A DNA stretch of 58,020 nt from CANNBR01 sp964592275 (GCA_964592275.1 CAZQDJ010000002.1:1-58020), one strand, 5' to 3'. Numbered from the stretch's first letter, positions 25,521 to 35,322 are shown. A program made the numbers and translations. Notes: generated from the letters alone by a model not told the origin.

Positions 25521-27260
25521 TTATATAAGCCCCTTGTGTAATAACCTTTTTTTTAGTTCTAAAAACGACTCTACGATTGTGCGAATTCGCTCGGAATCGT
25601 TTTTTTCTTGTGCTTGAGAGAGTTTTATTTTGGTAAAACTTACAATTTTTTTCCAATATTTCTTTTCAAGAAGAAGAAGAAGTTGTTCAATGTCACAAGA
25701 TTCTTCCTCTTGTGTAAAGAGTAATTGATTTACAAGCGTTTTTTCTTGTTCTTCAAGAGCATTAAAAAAAATGATAAAACGTTGCTCTTTTTCACTTTCA
25801 CTTTCAAATCGTGGTACTTTCTTCATGATGGCGTAAAATGGTTCTGGAAGGTAGTCAAGAAGATCTCTTACTTGTGGATTTTCAAGAAGCATAAGGTTAT
25901 TAAATATAGCAGAAATGAAATTTTTTTCTAAACTAGAAAGTTCTGTTAAAACAGGTTTTTGTTCAAGATTTTGATTTTTTTCAAAGATTTCTGATGAAAA
26001 TGAGTTTAATTCTTGCCGTAATGAAGCCAAGGGAAGGTTAAAGGTAAGAGCTGCTCGTTGAAGCAAAATTTCCTTTTTTAAAGGGTTATCAATTTTTTTA
26101 ATAATCTCTAAAAAACTACGCGTTGCTTGGAGTTTAAGGGTAAGGGGCTTTGTGGAATATTCTTGTCCTAACGATGTTAAGAAAAATTCTAAAACATCGG
26201 TGGCATTTTGAACAAAAGGGGCAAGATCGGTTTGCGTTTCAAAAAATGCTGCCGGATCTTTTGCTTCCGGGAGCACTACAACTTTAATTTCTAGGTCAAA
26301 TTGCCAGCAAAGTTGGGCAAGGCGTAAGGTAGCTTTGTGTCCTGCATCATCATTATCGTACAGGGTATAAAGAGTATGGATGTGATGAGAAAGTGCTTTC
26401 AAGTGTTCTTGGGTACAGGCAGTTCCGAGGGTAGCAACGGTGTTACTGTATCCATGTTGCACGAGTGCTATGCAGTCAGTATATCCTTCCACAAGAAAAG
26501 CACTGTTCGTTTTTTGCATTTCTTTTTTTGCGCTATCAAAGCCAAAGAGGAGTGATCCTTTTTGAAAAAAAATGTTTTCTTTTGAGTTGTAGTATTTTGA
26601 GCGTTGATCACCAGGTTTAAAAATTCGTCCACCAAAACCACAACAATGTCCAAGGTGGTCCTTGATAGGAAAAAGAATGCGTCCTTCAAAGGGAGAATAA
26701 GGCGTTTTACCCTCATTGATAATTCCTGCTTGAAAAAGGTCTTCAAGTAAAAAATTATGTTGTGCAGCTTCCTTAATAAGATCTTTGAGAGCTTTTTCTC
26801 CCTCAGGAAAATAGCCTATGGTGAAAGACTGGATACTTTTTTGAGAAATGTTTCGTTGTTGAAGGTATGCAAGGGCATGGGGTGTTTTAAGAAGTTGTGT
26901 ATGTCCCCATTTTGCTACCAATTCACATAAAACAAAATGTCGTTTTTTTTCATCAAGTGTTACAGTTTCATGTGCAAAATTTTCTGGTAATTCAATGCCG
27001 TAGCGTTCAGCAAGTTGTTTTGCTGCTTCAATTTGTGTGCAATTTTCTATTTTACTTAAAAATGAAATCACATCTCCGCCTGCTTGGCATCCAAAGCAAT
27101 AAAACATTTCACGATGTGGGCTTACAGTAAATGAAGCGGTGCGTTCACTATGAAATGGACATTGTCCTTTCCAGTAGCCACCAATTTTTTTGAGAACCGT
27201 GTGTTCATTTATTACATCTAGGATAGAAACACGTTCTTTGATGATAGCAAATAGATTCAT
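25521..27260 (-). CDS. dnaG: DNA primase
   Basis: This enzyme synthesises RNA primers at the replication fork. The 579 residues hold an N-terminal zinc finger (CPFH near residue 36 and CFGC near 57), the RNA polymerase core, and the TOPRIM domain with E258 in EGYTD and the acidic DNDDAG. The C-terminal part is a helical DnaB-binding domain. The start overlaps the lgt stop by 4 bases (ATGA), and rpoD begins right after its own stop, forming an mnmG-lgt-dnaG-rpoD unit. All key residues appear present. Confidence 0.97.
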   Translation of the reverse strand: MNLFAIIKERVSILDVINEHTVLKKIGGYWKGQCPFHSERTASFTVSPHREMFYCFGCQAGGDVISFLSKIENCTQIEAAKQLAERYGIELPENFAHETVTLDEKKRHFVLCELVAKWGHTQLLKTPHALAYLQQRNISQKSIQSFTIGYFPEGEKALKDLIKEAAQHNFLLEDLFQAGIINEGKTPYSPFEGRILFPIKDHLGHCCGFGGRIFKPGDQRSKYYNSKENIFFQKGSLLFGFDSAKKEMQKTNSAFLVEGYTDCIALVQHGYSNTVATLGTACTQEHLKALSHHIHTLYTLYDNDDAGHKATLRLAQLCWQFDLEIKVVVLPEAKDPAAFFETQTDLAPFVQNATDVLEFFLTSLGQEYSTKPLTLKLQATRSFLEIIKKIDNPLKKEILLQRAALTFNLPLASLRQELNSFSSEIFEKNQNLEQKPVLTELSSLEKNFISAIFNNLMLLENPQVRDLLDYLPEPFYAIMKKVPRFESESEKEQRFIIFFNALEEQEKTLVNQLLFTQEEESCDIEQLLLLLEKKYWKKIVSFTKIKLSQAQEKNDSERIRTIVESFLELKKRLLHKGLI

Positions 27261-28045
27261 GAGCGTAGATTATTAGAAGAAGGAGTGAAGATTTTTGTAA
27301 ATGTTGCAAGAAAAAGAATTATAATACCTACCATTCCTACTCCTCCTGCTGCAATTTGCGAGAAAGAAAAATTATCAGATATGAGTGTGCGATCTCCACG
27401 TAAAAAGTCAACGCTAAAACGTTCAATGCTCATGAGGATAAAATAGAGTCCAAAAAGTTGGCCTGTTTTGGTAAATTTTCTTTGAGCTAAGGTATACATA
27501 CCTATAAACAATAAGAATTCTAAAAAAGCGCTATATAATTGCGTTGGATGAATTGATTCGCATAGTGGTGCAAGTGAGTCTGGATCAGTGTACATAATAG
27601 CCGTAAAGCAGATAGTGGGTATGCCATAACAGCAGCCAGCAAAAAAGCAGCCAAGTCGAGAAATAGCAAAGGTAAGAGGTATGTAAATCACTGCTCGGTC
27701 AAATGATTTGATAATGGGAAGATTATGAAGTCGCATGTATAAACTGATAGAAAGAGGAACTGCTATAAATGCTCCTAAGACAGAAAAACCTGTATTCCAA
27801 AAACTAAATAATTCTTTCAAATTACCGCATGACCCTATGCATTCTAAAAGATATAATAACTTTCCTCCTACTACTCCCGAGACTATTGAGAGCGCAACGA
27901 GCGTGTAGACCTGATCCATGGTTAAAAGCTTCTTTCTTTTGAAGTCATAGGTAAAACCAATCAAAAAAGCAGATACGCCAAGAGCGATCATTGCCCCATA
28001 AATATGGAGAGAGAAAGGACCAAAAATATGAAGATTCAGTGGCAT
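27257..28045 (-). CDS. lgt: Prolipoprotein diacylglyceryl transferase
   Basis: This inner-membrane enzyme adds diacylglycerol to the lipobox Cys of preprolipoproteins, the first step of lipoprotein maturation; the second enzyme, LspA, is encoded at 47932. The 262 residues form about seven hydrophobic segments. The signature loop is SRLGCFFAGCCYG, a common variant of the GRIGN-type motif, and HPTQLYSA follows. It overlaps mnmG by 10 bases upstream and dnaG by 4 bases downstream, so translation is coupled. Confidence 0.95.
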   Translation of the reverse strand: MPLNLHIFGPFSLHIYGAMIALGVSAFLIGFTYDFKRKKLLTMDQVYTLVALSIVSGVVGGKLLYLLECIGSCGNLKELFSFWNTGFSVLGAFIAVPLSISLYMRLHNLPIIKSFDRAVIYIPLTFAISRLGCFFAGCCYGIPTICFTAIMYTDPDSLAPLCESIHPTQLYSAFLEFLLFIGMYTLAQRKFTKTGQLFGLYFILMSIERFSVDFLRGDRTLISDNFSFSQIAAGGVGMVGIIILFLATFTKIFTPSSNNLRS

Positions 28046-29859
28046 GAGGCTCCCTTTTTTTGAAGAATTTTTATTTTCAAAATAAGTAACGATAGGGCTG
28101 CTGGTGTCATGCCAGGGATAATGCTTGCTTGAGCGATTGTTTCTGGCTTATGACGCAGCAGCTTTTGTCGCAATTCAATGGAAAGTCCATCAGTGATAAA
28201 ATAATCAAAATCAAGAGGAATGCGCATAGTCTGATACTTTTTAAGTTTTTCGACCTCAAGAGCTTCTCGTTCAATGTACGGAGCATATTTTATTGATGCT
28301 TGAATAGTTTGGCATGCACGAGGAGAGAGGTTTTTGCCTGTTAATGCGGCTACTACTTCTTGTGATTGTGTATTGTCAGAGAATGCATGAATAAGCTCGG
28401 TATGTGTTTTGGCAGTTCTTAATTCATGAAGCGTTTCTTCAATCAGTTGTTTTTCGGTAACAAAATCTTGATAAAACTGTTGTGGAATAAGGCCAATGCG
28501 ATAGGCGCGTTCAGTAAGTCGTAGGAACGCATTATCTTGACGTAATGTTAAGCGGTGTTCAGCGCGAGAAGTAAACATTCGATAGGGCTCATCAACGCTC
28601 AAAGTAGTTAAGTCATCAATCATAACGCCGATATATCCTTCGGTCCTATCCACTATAAATGGTGGCTCGCCGGCTGATGTTAACGAAGCATTAATACCAG
28701 CAATAATTCCTTGACCGGCTGCTTCTTCATAGCCTGTGGTTCCATTAATTTGGCCAGCAAGAAAAAGTCCTGGAATCGATTTTGCTTCAAGCGTCTGTTT
28801 TAATTGATGAGGAAGTACAAAATCGTATTCAATAGCATAGCCAGCTCGAACAATAACCGCATTTTCAAATCCTTTAATTGCTTGAATATAAGCAGTTTGT
28901 ACTTCGAGAGGTAAAGAAGTAGAAAGACCATTAGGATAGATCCAATCACTCGTAAGGCTTTCTGGTTCTACAAAAATTTGGTGAGATGTTTTTTCGGGAA
29001 AACGTGTAATTTTATCTTCGATAGAAGGGCAGTAGCGTGGGCCAATTCCTGAAATTTCTTTTCTCAAAATACGGGAAAGGTGAGCGTTTTCTTTAATAAC
29101 GTCATGTACTCGTTCATTGGTGTGCGTGATATAACAATCAAGTTTAGTAGTAGTGGTATGAGGATAAAATTCAAAGAGATAGTTAAGATTGTCCGCTTCT
29201 TGTTTTACCATTTTGGTAAAGTCGAGTGATTCACGTAAAAGACGGGGCGGGGTGCCTGTTTTTAAACGTCCAAGAGTTAGTCCAAGATCGCGTAAAGATT
29301 TGGTAAGGCTAATAACGGGTTTTTCGTCTTCTCTGCCTGACGGGTAATTTTCAAGGCCAATGTGTACCAATCCATTTAAAAAAGTACCGGTTGTTAAAAC
29401 TACGGTCGGTGTTGTTAAGATTGTACCATCAGCAAGGCGAACGCCTTGGATTGTTTTAGTACTATCGACCAAAAGTTCTTCTGCCATTGCTTCTATGATT
29501 GTAAGATTTTCAGTTTCTTTGAGTCGGCGTTGACTTTCTTGGCTGTAGGCGTTTTTGTCAATTTGTAGGCGAAGGCCATGGACGGCAGGACCTTTAGCGG
29601 TGTTGAGCATACGAACTTGGAGATAAGTCTTCGTGCAGAGCTCTGGCATTAAGCCACCAAGTGCTGCTATTTCAAAAACAATATGACCTTTTCCTATTCC
29701 TCCAATGGCAGGGTTGCAGGGCATATAACCAATCTTTTTTTCAGTAAGAGTAACTAAGGCAGTTTTTGAGCCTCTTCGAGCCGCTGCGTAGGCAGCTTCT
29801 ACCCCGGCATGTCCGGCGCCAATTATTACTACGTCAAAATTGTGCAGTTTTTTGTCCAT
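28036..29859 (-). CDS. mnmG: tRNA uridine-34 5-carboxymethylaminomethyl modification enzyme
   Basis: With MnmE, this FAD protein modifies the wobble uridine of several tRNAs. The FAD-binding GAGHAG begins at residue 14. The conserved PCNPAIGGIGKGH, CPSIEDK and GYEEAAGQG stretches are present, and the C-terminal helical domain is intact. The 607-residue length is slightly below the usual 620-630. The start has a GTAGGT site about 5 bases upstream. It heads the mnmG-lgt-dnaG-rpoD block. No mnmE is in the window. Confidence 0.97.
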   Translation of the reverse strand: MDKKLHNFDVVIIGAGHAGVEAAYAAARRGSKTALVTLTEKKIGYMPCNPAIGGIGKGHIVFEIAALGGLMPELCTKTYLQVRMLNTAKGPAVHGLRLQIDKNAYSQESQRRLKETENLTIIEAMAEELLVDSTKTIQGVRLADGTILTTPTVVLTTGTFLNGLVHIGLENYPSGREDEKPVISLTKSLRDLGLTLGRLKTGTPPRLLRESLDFTKMVKQEADNLNYLFEFYPHTTTTKLDCYITHTNERVHDVIKENAHLSRILRKEISGIGPRYCPSIEDKITRFPEKTSHQIFVEPESLTSDWIYPNGLSTSLPLEVQTAYIQAIKGFENAVIVRAGYAIEYDFVLPHQLKQTLEAKSIPGLFLAGQINGTTGYEEAAGQGIIAGINASLTSAGEPPFIVDRTEGYIGVMIDDLTTLSVDEPYRMFTSRAEHRLTLRQDNAFLRLTERAYRIGLIPQQFYQDFVTEKQLIEETLHELRTAKTHTELIHAFSDNTQSQEVVAALTGKNLSPRACQTIQASIKYAPYIEREALEVEKLKKYQTMRIPLDFDYFITDGLSIELRQKLLRHKPETIAQASIIPGMTPAALSLLILKIKILQKKGASCH

Positions 29860-29880
29860 CTTTACCTACTTTATAATAAG

Positions 29881-29914
29881 AAAAACCCCTAGAACAGTGA
29901 TGTTCTAAGGGTTT
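29881..29914 (-). terminator. Rho-independent terminator after the 193-residue exported protein
   Basis: On the minus strand AAACCC and TAGAACA pair with GGGTTT and TGTTCTA across one mismatch and a GTGA-type loop, followed by TTTTTCTT. It separates the exported gene upstream from mnmG. Confidence 0.8.
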
Positions 29915-29978
29915 AGTGTACAAAAGAGAATGTCTTTCGGCTAGTGAGACCTCCATCTCCCCTAAACGAATCAGAGTC

Positions 29979-30560
29979 TTATGCTGTAGCAAGCTCACGA
30001 GCATTAACAAAATCTTTGAGCGCTCCAAGTCGTGAAAACATAGGGTAGCGTTTTTCGAGTGCATCACGAAGAAGTTTTTTTGCTGTTGGAGATAGTTTTT
30101 CTGCTAAAGCGGTAGCCTGTTTAATGTCATTATTTTTTACTTTAAGCAACTGTTCGCCTATAGCAAGATCTTGAACAAAGAGCTGTTTTTCAGGATTGTT
30201 GTTATTGGTTGCTTGTTCTCTAAAAGCTTTGACCATTGCAGCAATACCAAATTTTGCTTTGTTATTTTTATCGGTCGTTTCATTAATAACTTCTTGCATT
30301 GATTGAACAGCAATTGCTTTTTGTGTGGCTACAACTGCAGCAACAATGGCAAGTTTGTGTTCATGGGTAATCTCTTGCTTTTTAGCAACTGGTTGAGTTT
30401 TTTGTGTGGGAGCAGTAGAGACTTTAGAAGTTTTTGATTCAAAAGCTTTTTTGATTTTTTCAAAAACAGCAACTTGAGGTTTCTGAGTTGCTTTAGCTGC
30501 AACATCTCCAGTTATGCAAAAAATGGATACTAATAAGAAAGTAGAGAAAGTATATTTCAT
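29979..30560 (-). CDS. Exported helical protein of unknown function
   Basis: This 193-residue protein is not recognised. The signal peptide (MKYTFSTFLLVSIFCITG, cleavage near DVAA) is followed by a Lys/Thr/Gln-rich linker. The rest is an all-helical domain rich in Ala, Lys and Asn with LSPTAKKLLRDALEKRYP near the end. There are no Cys in the mature part. GAGGC lies a few bases before the ATG. A hairpin terminator follows, so it is a separate unit from mnmG. Confidence 0.75.
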   Translation of the reverse strand: MKYTFSTFLLVSIFCITGDVAAKATQKPQVAVFEKIKKAFESKTSKVSTAPTQKTQPVAKKQEITHEHKLAIVAAVVATQKAIAVQSMQEVINETTDKNNKAKFGIAAMVKAFREQATNNNNPEKQLFVQDLAIGEQLLKVKNNDIKQATALAEKLSPTAKKLLRDALEKRYPMFSRLGALKDFVNARELATA

Positions 30561-30751
30561 AAGAATGCCTCATAGTTAATTAGGTTGACTTATAAACCTC
30601 ACATGAATAAACCAAAGTACTCTTACTAGAATACCCTTGGAGAAGGGATAGTCAAAAGCCCCCATGCTGCAATCTGTTGATTTAAGCGTGATATCCCTCT
30701 ATCCTTGATACTGTTTATTATGAATATAAGCTTGTAAAGGAGTTTTTGAGT

Positions 30752-31819
30752 ATGTTGTATCATCTTGCTCTCGCCTGGAAGGACTATCTGCCTGTTTTGA
30801 ATGTTGTTCATTATATAAGTTTTAGGGCAATGGCATCATTGTTAAGCTCACTAGCCCTTTCTTTTTGGTGGGGAAGTGCGTTTATAAATTTTTCGCGTAA
30901 TTTTTTACGTTCAAAGGCCCGTGAGTTTACTCCTCACGCCCACAAGGCAGATAAGAATGACATGCCTACGATGGGAGGAGTTTTTATTGTTGCGGTAGTT
31001 GTGGCAACACTATTTTTATGGGCTCCTTTAAATAAGCCTGAAGTATGGCTTTTTCTCTTATGTTTAATCGGATTTGCATGCATTGGTGGATGGGACGATT
31101 ATTCGAAGTTGCGTTATAAAAAAGGAATTAATGCTTCGGTAAAATTTTTTCTTCAAGTGATAATGGGAGTTATTGTTGCATCGCTTTGGTATTGGTTGTG
31201 TGCGCCTTCAACGGTTCTTGTGTTTCCCTTTTTTAAAAATATTCAACCTGAGTTGGGATTTTTTTTGATACCATGGGCTGTTTTTGTGATGGTAGGGACA
31301 AGCAATGCGGTGAATCTAACTGATGGTCTTGATGGTCTTGCTATTGGGTCATTAATTACTAATTTCGCAACTTTTGCTGTTATTTGTTACGTAGCTGGGC
31401 ATGTTGTGATTGCTCATTATCTTAACATACCGTTTGCAGGAACAGCTGAATTAGGTGTTATAGGAGGGGCGCTTGTAGGGGCTTCATTAGGATTTTTATG
31501 GTATAACACTTATCCTGCTCAAATTTTTATGGGTGATGTTGGCTCATTGTCATTAGGCGCTGTCTTAGGCTTTATGGCCCTTTGTTGCAAGCAAGAACTT
31601 TTGCTTATAATTGCGGGTGGGCTTTTTGTGATTGAAACATTGTCGGTTATGGTACAAGTGCTTTCATATCGCTATTTAAAACGACGTATGTTTAGAATGG
31701 CTCCCATTCATCATCATTTTGAGTTACAAGGATGGGGTGAATCGAAAATTACTGTTAGATTCTGCATTATATCTTTTATTTTGTGCTTGATTGCTTTAAT
31801 GACATTAAAGTTGCGCTGA
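30752..31819 (+). CDS. mraY: Phospho-N-acetylmuramoyl-pentapeptide transferase
   Basis: This integral membrane enzyme makes lipid I by moving phospho-MurNAc-pentapeptide to undecaprenyl phosphate. The 355 residues form about ten helices. Family motifs are DMPTMGG, the catalytic NLTDGLDGL with D191 and D194, MGDVGSLSLGA, and the His-rich HHHFELQGWGE. I start at ATG 9 bases after AAAGGAG; a TTG two codons earlier is too close to that site. It stands apart from any mur/fts cluster. Its stop overlaps the end of the convergent permease gene by 15 bases. Confidence 0.97.
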   Translation: MLYHLALAWKDYLPVLNVVHYISFRAMASLLSSLALSFWWGSAFINFSRNFLRSKAREFTPHAHKADKNDMPTMGGVFIVAVVVATLFLWAPLNKPEVWLFLLCLIGFACIGGWDDYSKLRYKKGINASVKFFLQVIMGVIVASLWYWLCAPSTVLVFPFFKNIQPELGFFLIPWAVFVMVGTSNAVNLTDGLDGLAIGSLITNFATFAVICYVAGHVVIAHYLNIPFAGTAELGVIGGALVGASLGFLWYNTYPAQIFMGDVGSLSLGAVLGFMALCCKQELLLIIAGGLFVIETLSVMVQVLSYRYLKRRMFRMAPIHHHFELQGWGESKITVRFCIISFILCLIALMTLKLR

Positions 31820-33073
31820 TTTTCGCTTAGCAAGATACAAAAGCGTTCCCAGAGCAAGAATGCTCCCAAAAAAATAAAGTGGAATGATATTGGTAAAGAT
31901 AAATCCACGAATGCAAAAAATGATGCCAATCAAACAACTAGTCATCCCTAGGATGCTCAAGTAAGAGCGAGCAATTTTGTTAAGTGATGCAATGCTGATT
32001 GCATACGCAGTCATGCCTGCAAGTACGCTGGTGTATTGCAAGGGGATTTGAGCACCTTTAGTTAAAGCTAAGAAACAAAGACACAAAACTCCTTCTGCAA
32101 GAATGCATAGGTAAGGAATATGAGCTGCATTGCATGTTGCAAATGATCGTGATGCAGGAAGGTAATTGTGTTGTGCGAGGGTGTGTAAGTTCCATGCATT
32201 GCTAAAAAGAATCCCATATGCTCCGCCTAAAGCAGAAGCTGCAATAGCAAGTGAAAGCAGAGGGGTGAGGATGTTTAGAAAAGTTGGAAATACTTTTTGA
32301 ATAAGGAGGGGAAATGCATCAGCGTAATTTGCTTGTTGCGCAAGGGTATCTCCCAAAGCTGCATAAAATAAAAATTGATACAAAGTTAGAAGTGTTACTA
32401 CAATAAAAAATGAGTAGATAATTGCTCGACTGGCATTTTTTTGTGGATTGTCGATAACTTTACTGAGCGAGCAACTTGCTTCAAATCCTAAAAAGCAAAA
32501 AATGACAAGAGGCAATGAAAGCGGCATCCCTTCCCAAATCAACGTCGGGCTAGCGATTGTTGCATAATCAAAAAACCAAAAACCAACTCCAATAGCAAAT
32601 AACAAAGGTACTGATTTTGTGAGTATAAAAAGGTACTGAATTTTTTGGCTTAACTTTCCACTGAACATGTTAAGAAAAATAAAGAGACAAATGATAAAAA
32701 TATCGAGAGAAAAAACAGAATAAGTTGCAAGGGCAGGGAAACTTTTTTGGAGAAATACATTAAAGACATGAATCCCAAGCGTAGGCGTTGCCAGTTTTCC
32801 TACAAAATAACACCAGGTGCTGATAAATCCCCAATAGGGACTAAACGCAGAGCCGAATGCGTAGAATGTTCCTTCTTCATAAAAATTCATAAGTCGAGCA
32901 ATGGAAAGCACGAGAGGAAGCATTAAAATACCTGCGAGGCAATAGAGCAAGGGAGCCAACCCGCCAACTTTTTGGGATAATACTACGGTGTTAACAAAAA
33001 CTCCGGTGCCAAGCATGATATTAATGTTTATAAATATCGCCGCAAAAAGAGAAAGTTTGTGTGCTTGTGACAT
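31805..33073 (-). CDS. APC-family amino-acid permease or antiporter
   Basis: About 12 hydrophobic helices over 422 residues give the APC superfamily layout. The first helix carries the family's GTGVF substrate-binding turn (NIMLGTGVFVN). Helix 6 holds FCFLGFEASCSLSKV, the equivalent of the conserved F-x-G-F-E segment. It should import or exchange amino acids with the host or medium; the substrate cannot be told. AAAAGG lies about 7 bases before the ATG. The 3' end overlaps mraY on the other strand by 15 bases. Confidence 0.88.
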   Translation of the reverse strand: MSQAHKLSLFAAIFININIMLGTGVFVNTVVLSQKVGGLAPLLYCLAGILMLPLVLSIARLMNFYEEGTFYAFGSAFSPYWGFISTWCYFVGKLATPTLGIHVFNVFLQKSFPALATYSVFSLDIFIICLFIFLNMFSGKLSQKIQYLFILTKSVPLLFAIGVGFWFFDYATIASPTLIWEGMPLSLPLVIFCFLGFEASCSLSKVIDNPQKNASRAIIYSFFIVVTLLTLYQFLFYAALGDTLAQQANYADAFPLLIQKVFPTFLNILTPLLSLAIAASALGGAYGILFSNAWNLHTLAQHNYLPASRSFATCNAAHIPYLCILAEGVLCLCFLALTKGAQIPLQYTSVLAGMTAYAISIASLNKIARSYLSILGMTSCLIGIIFCIRGFIFTNIIPLYFFGSILALGTLLYLAKRKSAQL

Positions 33074-33152
33074 AAAAAGCCTTTTAGATTAACTTAAAAA
33101 TTTTAAAATAAGAATATTGAGCTCTACAATAAAAGCCACATTTTTTGTAGCT

Positions 33153-33887
33153 CTACTTGTTCTGTGTTCCAATAAAAAGAGCTATTGAGCCAGCTATTGC
33201 GGCATTCAAAGATTCAACAGTGTTAGCCATTGGTAAAGTAAGCTTTGTATCACAATCTTCAATCCAATTTTCTGGAATACCATGTGCCTCATTTCCGACA
33301 ATGAGCAAACTTTTTTTAAGGTTAAGTTTGTCAGGATGGGTTCCATTTTTTGCAACCATGGCGCATAAAGAAAGATCTTTTTTATTTTCAAAAAGTTGAT
33401 CCCATGTCCAACGAAAAAGGTCGACATGAGCTAAGGATCCAGCAGTCGATTGCACTACTTTTGGTGAGTAAGGATCGCACCCTTCAATCACAACAATTGA
33501 TCTGTATCCAAATGCAGCTGCAGAGCGAATAAGAGTACCCATGTTTCCAGGATCAGAAACTTGTGCAAGAACAAGGCCAGCTGAAAGAGCAGAAGCGTCA
33601 GGTTCAGTAGGGAGTTTAAAAATAGCAAGAATGCCACTTGGAGTGGTGCTTGCGCTGATAGATTCCATGTGTGATTCAGAAACTCTGTCAAAAGGGATAT
33701 GTGAAGGTATTTGGCTCACGAGGTACGGTTTTTTATCTTCTATGTAGAGTTCTACAGGTTTATGACCAGCTTCGATAAAACTCAAAATAGTACGAATGCC
33801 TTCGGCTAAAAAAAGGCCAGACGCCCTCCGCCCTTTGACAGTTTGTAGAGCACGAATATCTTTTATCATATGAGCAGTTAAGGCCAT
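33153..33887 (-). CDS. SpoU-family RNA 2'-O-ribose methyltransferase (TrmH/RlmB-like)
   Basis: This cytoplasmic SAM-dependent enzyme methylates a ribose in tRNA or 23S rRNA. Of 244 residues, the first 85 or so form a substrate-binding domain. The SPOUT domain shows motif 1 (VSDPGNMGTLIRSA), motif 2 (IVGNEAHGI) and motif 3 (LPMANTVESLNAAIAGSIAL). The deep-knot motifs are intact. The subfamily is not decided: the long N-terminal domain favours an rRNA target. GGAG lies 11 bases before the ATG. Confidence 0.92.
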   Translation of the reverse strand: MALTAHMIKDIRALQTVKGRRASGLFLAEGIRTILSFIEAGHKPVELYIEDKKPYLVSQIPSHIPFDRVSESHMESISASTTPSGILAIFKLPTEPDASALSAGLVLAQVSDPGNMGTLIRSAAAFGYRSIVVIEGCDPYSPKVVQSTAGSLAHVDLFRWTWDQLFENKKDLSLCAMVAKNGTHPDKLNLKKSLLIVGNEAHGIPENWIEDCDTKLTLPMANTVESLNAAIAGSIALFIGTQNK

Positions 33888-33908
33888 TTGTTTGTATCTC
33901 CAGGTAAT

Positions 33909-33936
33909 AAAAAAGGAGCGAGAAAACTCACTCCTT
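33909..33936 (-). terminator. Rho-independent terminator of the exported-protein operon
   Basis: On the minus strand AAGGAG/CTCCTT with an inner GAG/CTC pair (one mismatch between) closes a short loop, and TTTTTTATT follows. It ends the unit that starts near 36801. Confidence 0.85.
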
Positions 33937-33974
33937 AAAAGTTTACCATAAAAAGCTACAAAAGCTTTTTGGGG

Positions 33975-34214
33975 TTATTTTCTTTTGCCTCTAACTATGA
34001 TCGGCGGTGTTCCTATCGGATTAGTATTAGTTAGTAGCCAGCGTTTTTTACCGCTAACTCTTTTAACAGTAACTCCTGCAGGAACTACAGGCGCTTTGCC
34101 TGATTTAACGGTGATGCTAGTACCTGCGGCAAGTGAGTAATCCTTGCTCTTTTTACATTCGGTTGTTGCAACAAACCCAAGGGTTAAAGCAACTAATAAT
34201 AATTGTTTTTTCAT
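33975..34214 (-). CDS. Small exported protein, paralogue of the upstream gene
   Basis: This 79-residue exported protein has a signal peptide MKKQLLLVALTLGFVATTE. The mature part (VSGKKRWLLTNTNPIGTPPI) aligns with the 161-residue protein encoded just upstream (VSG, a Trp, T, NP and I in the same order), and their signal peptides are also alike, so they are tandem duplicates. The short beta-rich mature region may be one Ig-like strand set. AAAGGAATC lies before the ATG. It is the last gene of a four-gene operon. Confidence 0.7.
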   Translation of the reverse strand: MKKQLLLVALTLGFVATTECKKSKDYSLAAGTSITVKSGKAPVVPAGVTVKRVSGKKRWLLTNTNPIGTPPIIVRGKRK

Positions 34215-34281
34215 GTTTGATTCCTTTCTAAAATCTATTACTAGGGGAGATAAAATTTATTAATTTTGTTTTCGGCATCTA

Positions 34282-34767
34282 TTACATATCTGAATCGGAA
34301 TTTGGTGTTTCGCTATCTAGGTCGATTTCATCTACTTCGATACCTTCATCGTCGCTTTGAACGCTTTCTACAATAAGGCCATCGCGATCTGTAACGCGTC
34401 CTCTATTTTTATCTTTTGCTGATCCTGTTACAGTGATGTCATGTTCGGCCATGTGTGTTTTTTTAGTATGGCCAGATAGTTTTTTTTCAATGACAATAGA
34501 AGCAAGGCCAGGATTTTTTGTGGTGATGCACCATTTACCTTTGTTTGGTCCTGAAACTACTTTTTCAATCTCGAGCACTGTTTGGCCAGCGATTTTAGGT
34601 GTTTGGGATACAACATAAGCATTTACGCCGCGTACCAACTGAATAGTTTCTGGAGCCATTGTTTCTTTTATTTTGTTTAAATGTGCCAGAACTGCTACGC
34701 CCATACTGTGTGAACTTGCAACGTACCCAAGGGTCAAAAGAGCAAGAGTAAATAATTGTTTTTTCAT
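34282..34767 (-). CDS. Exported protein of unknown function
   Basis: This 161-residue exported protein starts MKKQLFTLALLTLGYVASS. A beta-rich central part (KWCITTKNPGLASIVIEKK) is shared with the smaller downstream paralogue. The last 40 residues are very acidic, with many Asp, Glu and Ser, and probably disordered. An AAGGAATT site precedes the ATG. It lies 57 bases after the previous gene of the operon. Function unknown. Confidence 0.7.
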   Translation of the reverse strand: MKKQLFTLALLTLGYVASSHSMGVAVLAHLNKIKETMAPETIQLVRGVNAYVVSQTPKIAGQTVLEIEKVVSGPNKGKWCITTKNPGLASIVIEKKLSGHTKKTHMAEHDITVTGSAKDKNRGRVTDRDGLIVESVQSDDEGIEVDEIDLDSETPNSDSDM

Positions 34768-34824
34768 TTTAATTCCTTCATTTTTTAAAAAAAATTACCA
34801 ATTTTTTATTTGATATTTAAAATT

Positions 34825-35322
34825 TTAGGTATCATTATCTCCTTCTTCTCTTATTTTTTTTGCTTCAACCAGGTTGGTTTTGGGAATAACTTCAACTTCA
34901 CGATTTATTATCATAGGTTTTTCCTGAATTCCGCCTCCGCTTGTTCTAATACTGGTAAGTTCGAAATTGTATGTTCCTGGAGTTAAGGGAGGATGTGCGT
35001 AATATTCCTGTGCAATATCATCAGTGCTGCCTTTGCGCCATACTAATGTGTTGTCAAAAGGAACGGGGACATTGGCCTGCCCGGTAACTTTTTTTGAGAT
35101 TTTAAAACTGATCTGTTTACCTTCTTCTGCAGAAAGCTGATCCATAATTTTTTTAATATGAAGTGTGTCTTCTTCAACGATTCTTCCTGGGAAATCATTG
35201 ATATCGCTTACTTCGTAGATAACAGGATGGCTTGTTGCAGATTGTGAAAGAACATGGGGGAATGCAAGTGATGCGACAAGGAGCAAACATACAATGAGCA
35301 AAAATAAATGATGTTTTTTCAT
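34825..35322 (-). CDS. Exported beta-rich protein of unknown function
   Basis: This 165-residue protein has a signal peptide (LFLLIVCLLLVASLAFPHVLS). The mature part alternates strands and turns (PFDNTLVWRKGSTDD, TPGTYNFELTSIRTSGGG, REVEVIPK), the pattern of a single Ig-like or cadherin-like domain of the kind found in surface proteins. I cannot assign a named family. It starts 9 bases after the stop of the NPF-motif protein, so the two are almost certainly co-translated from one transcript. AAAGGAA precedes the ATG. Confidence 0.7.
   Translation of the reverse strand: MKKHHLFLLIVCLLLVASLAFPHVLSQSATSHPVIYEVSDINDFPGRIVEEDTLHIKKIMDQLSAEEGKQISFKISKKVTGQANVPVPFDNTLVWRKGSTDDIAQEYYAHPPLTPGTYNFELTSIRTSGGGIQEKPMIINREVEVIPKTNLVEAKKIREEGDNDT

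Noticed and set aside
31805..31819. Convergent 15-base overlap of mraY and the permease gene as a frameshift sign
   Set aside because: Both proteins end with normal family C-termini, so this is simple compaction and not an error.
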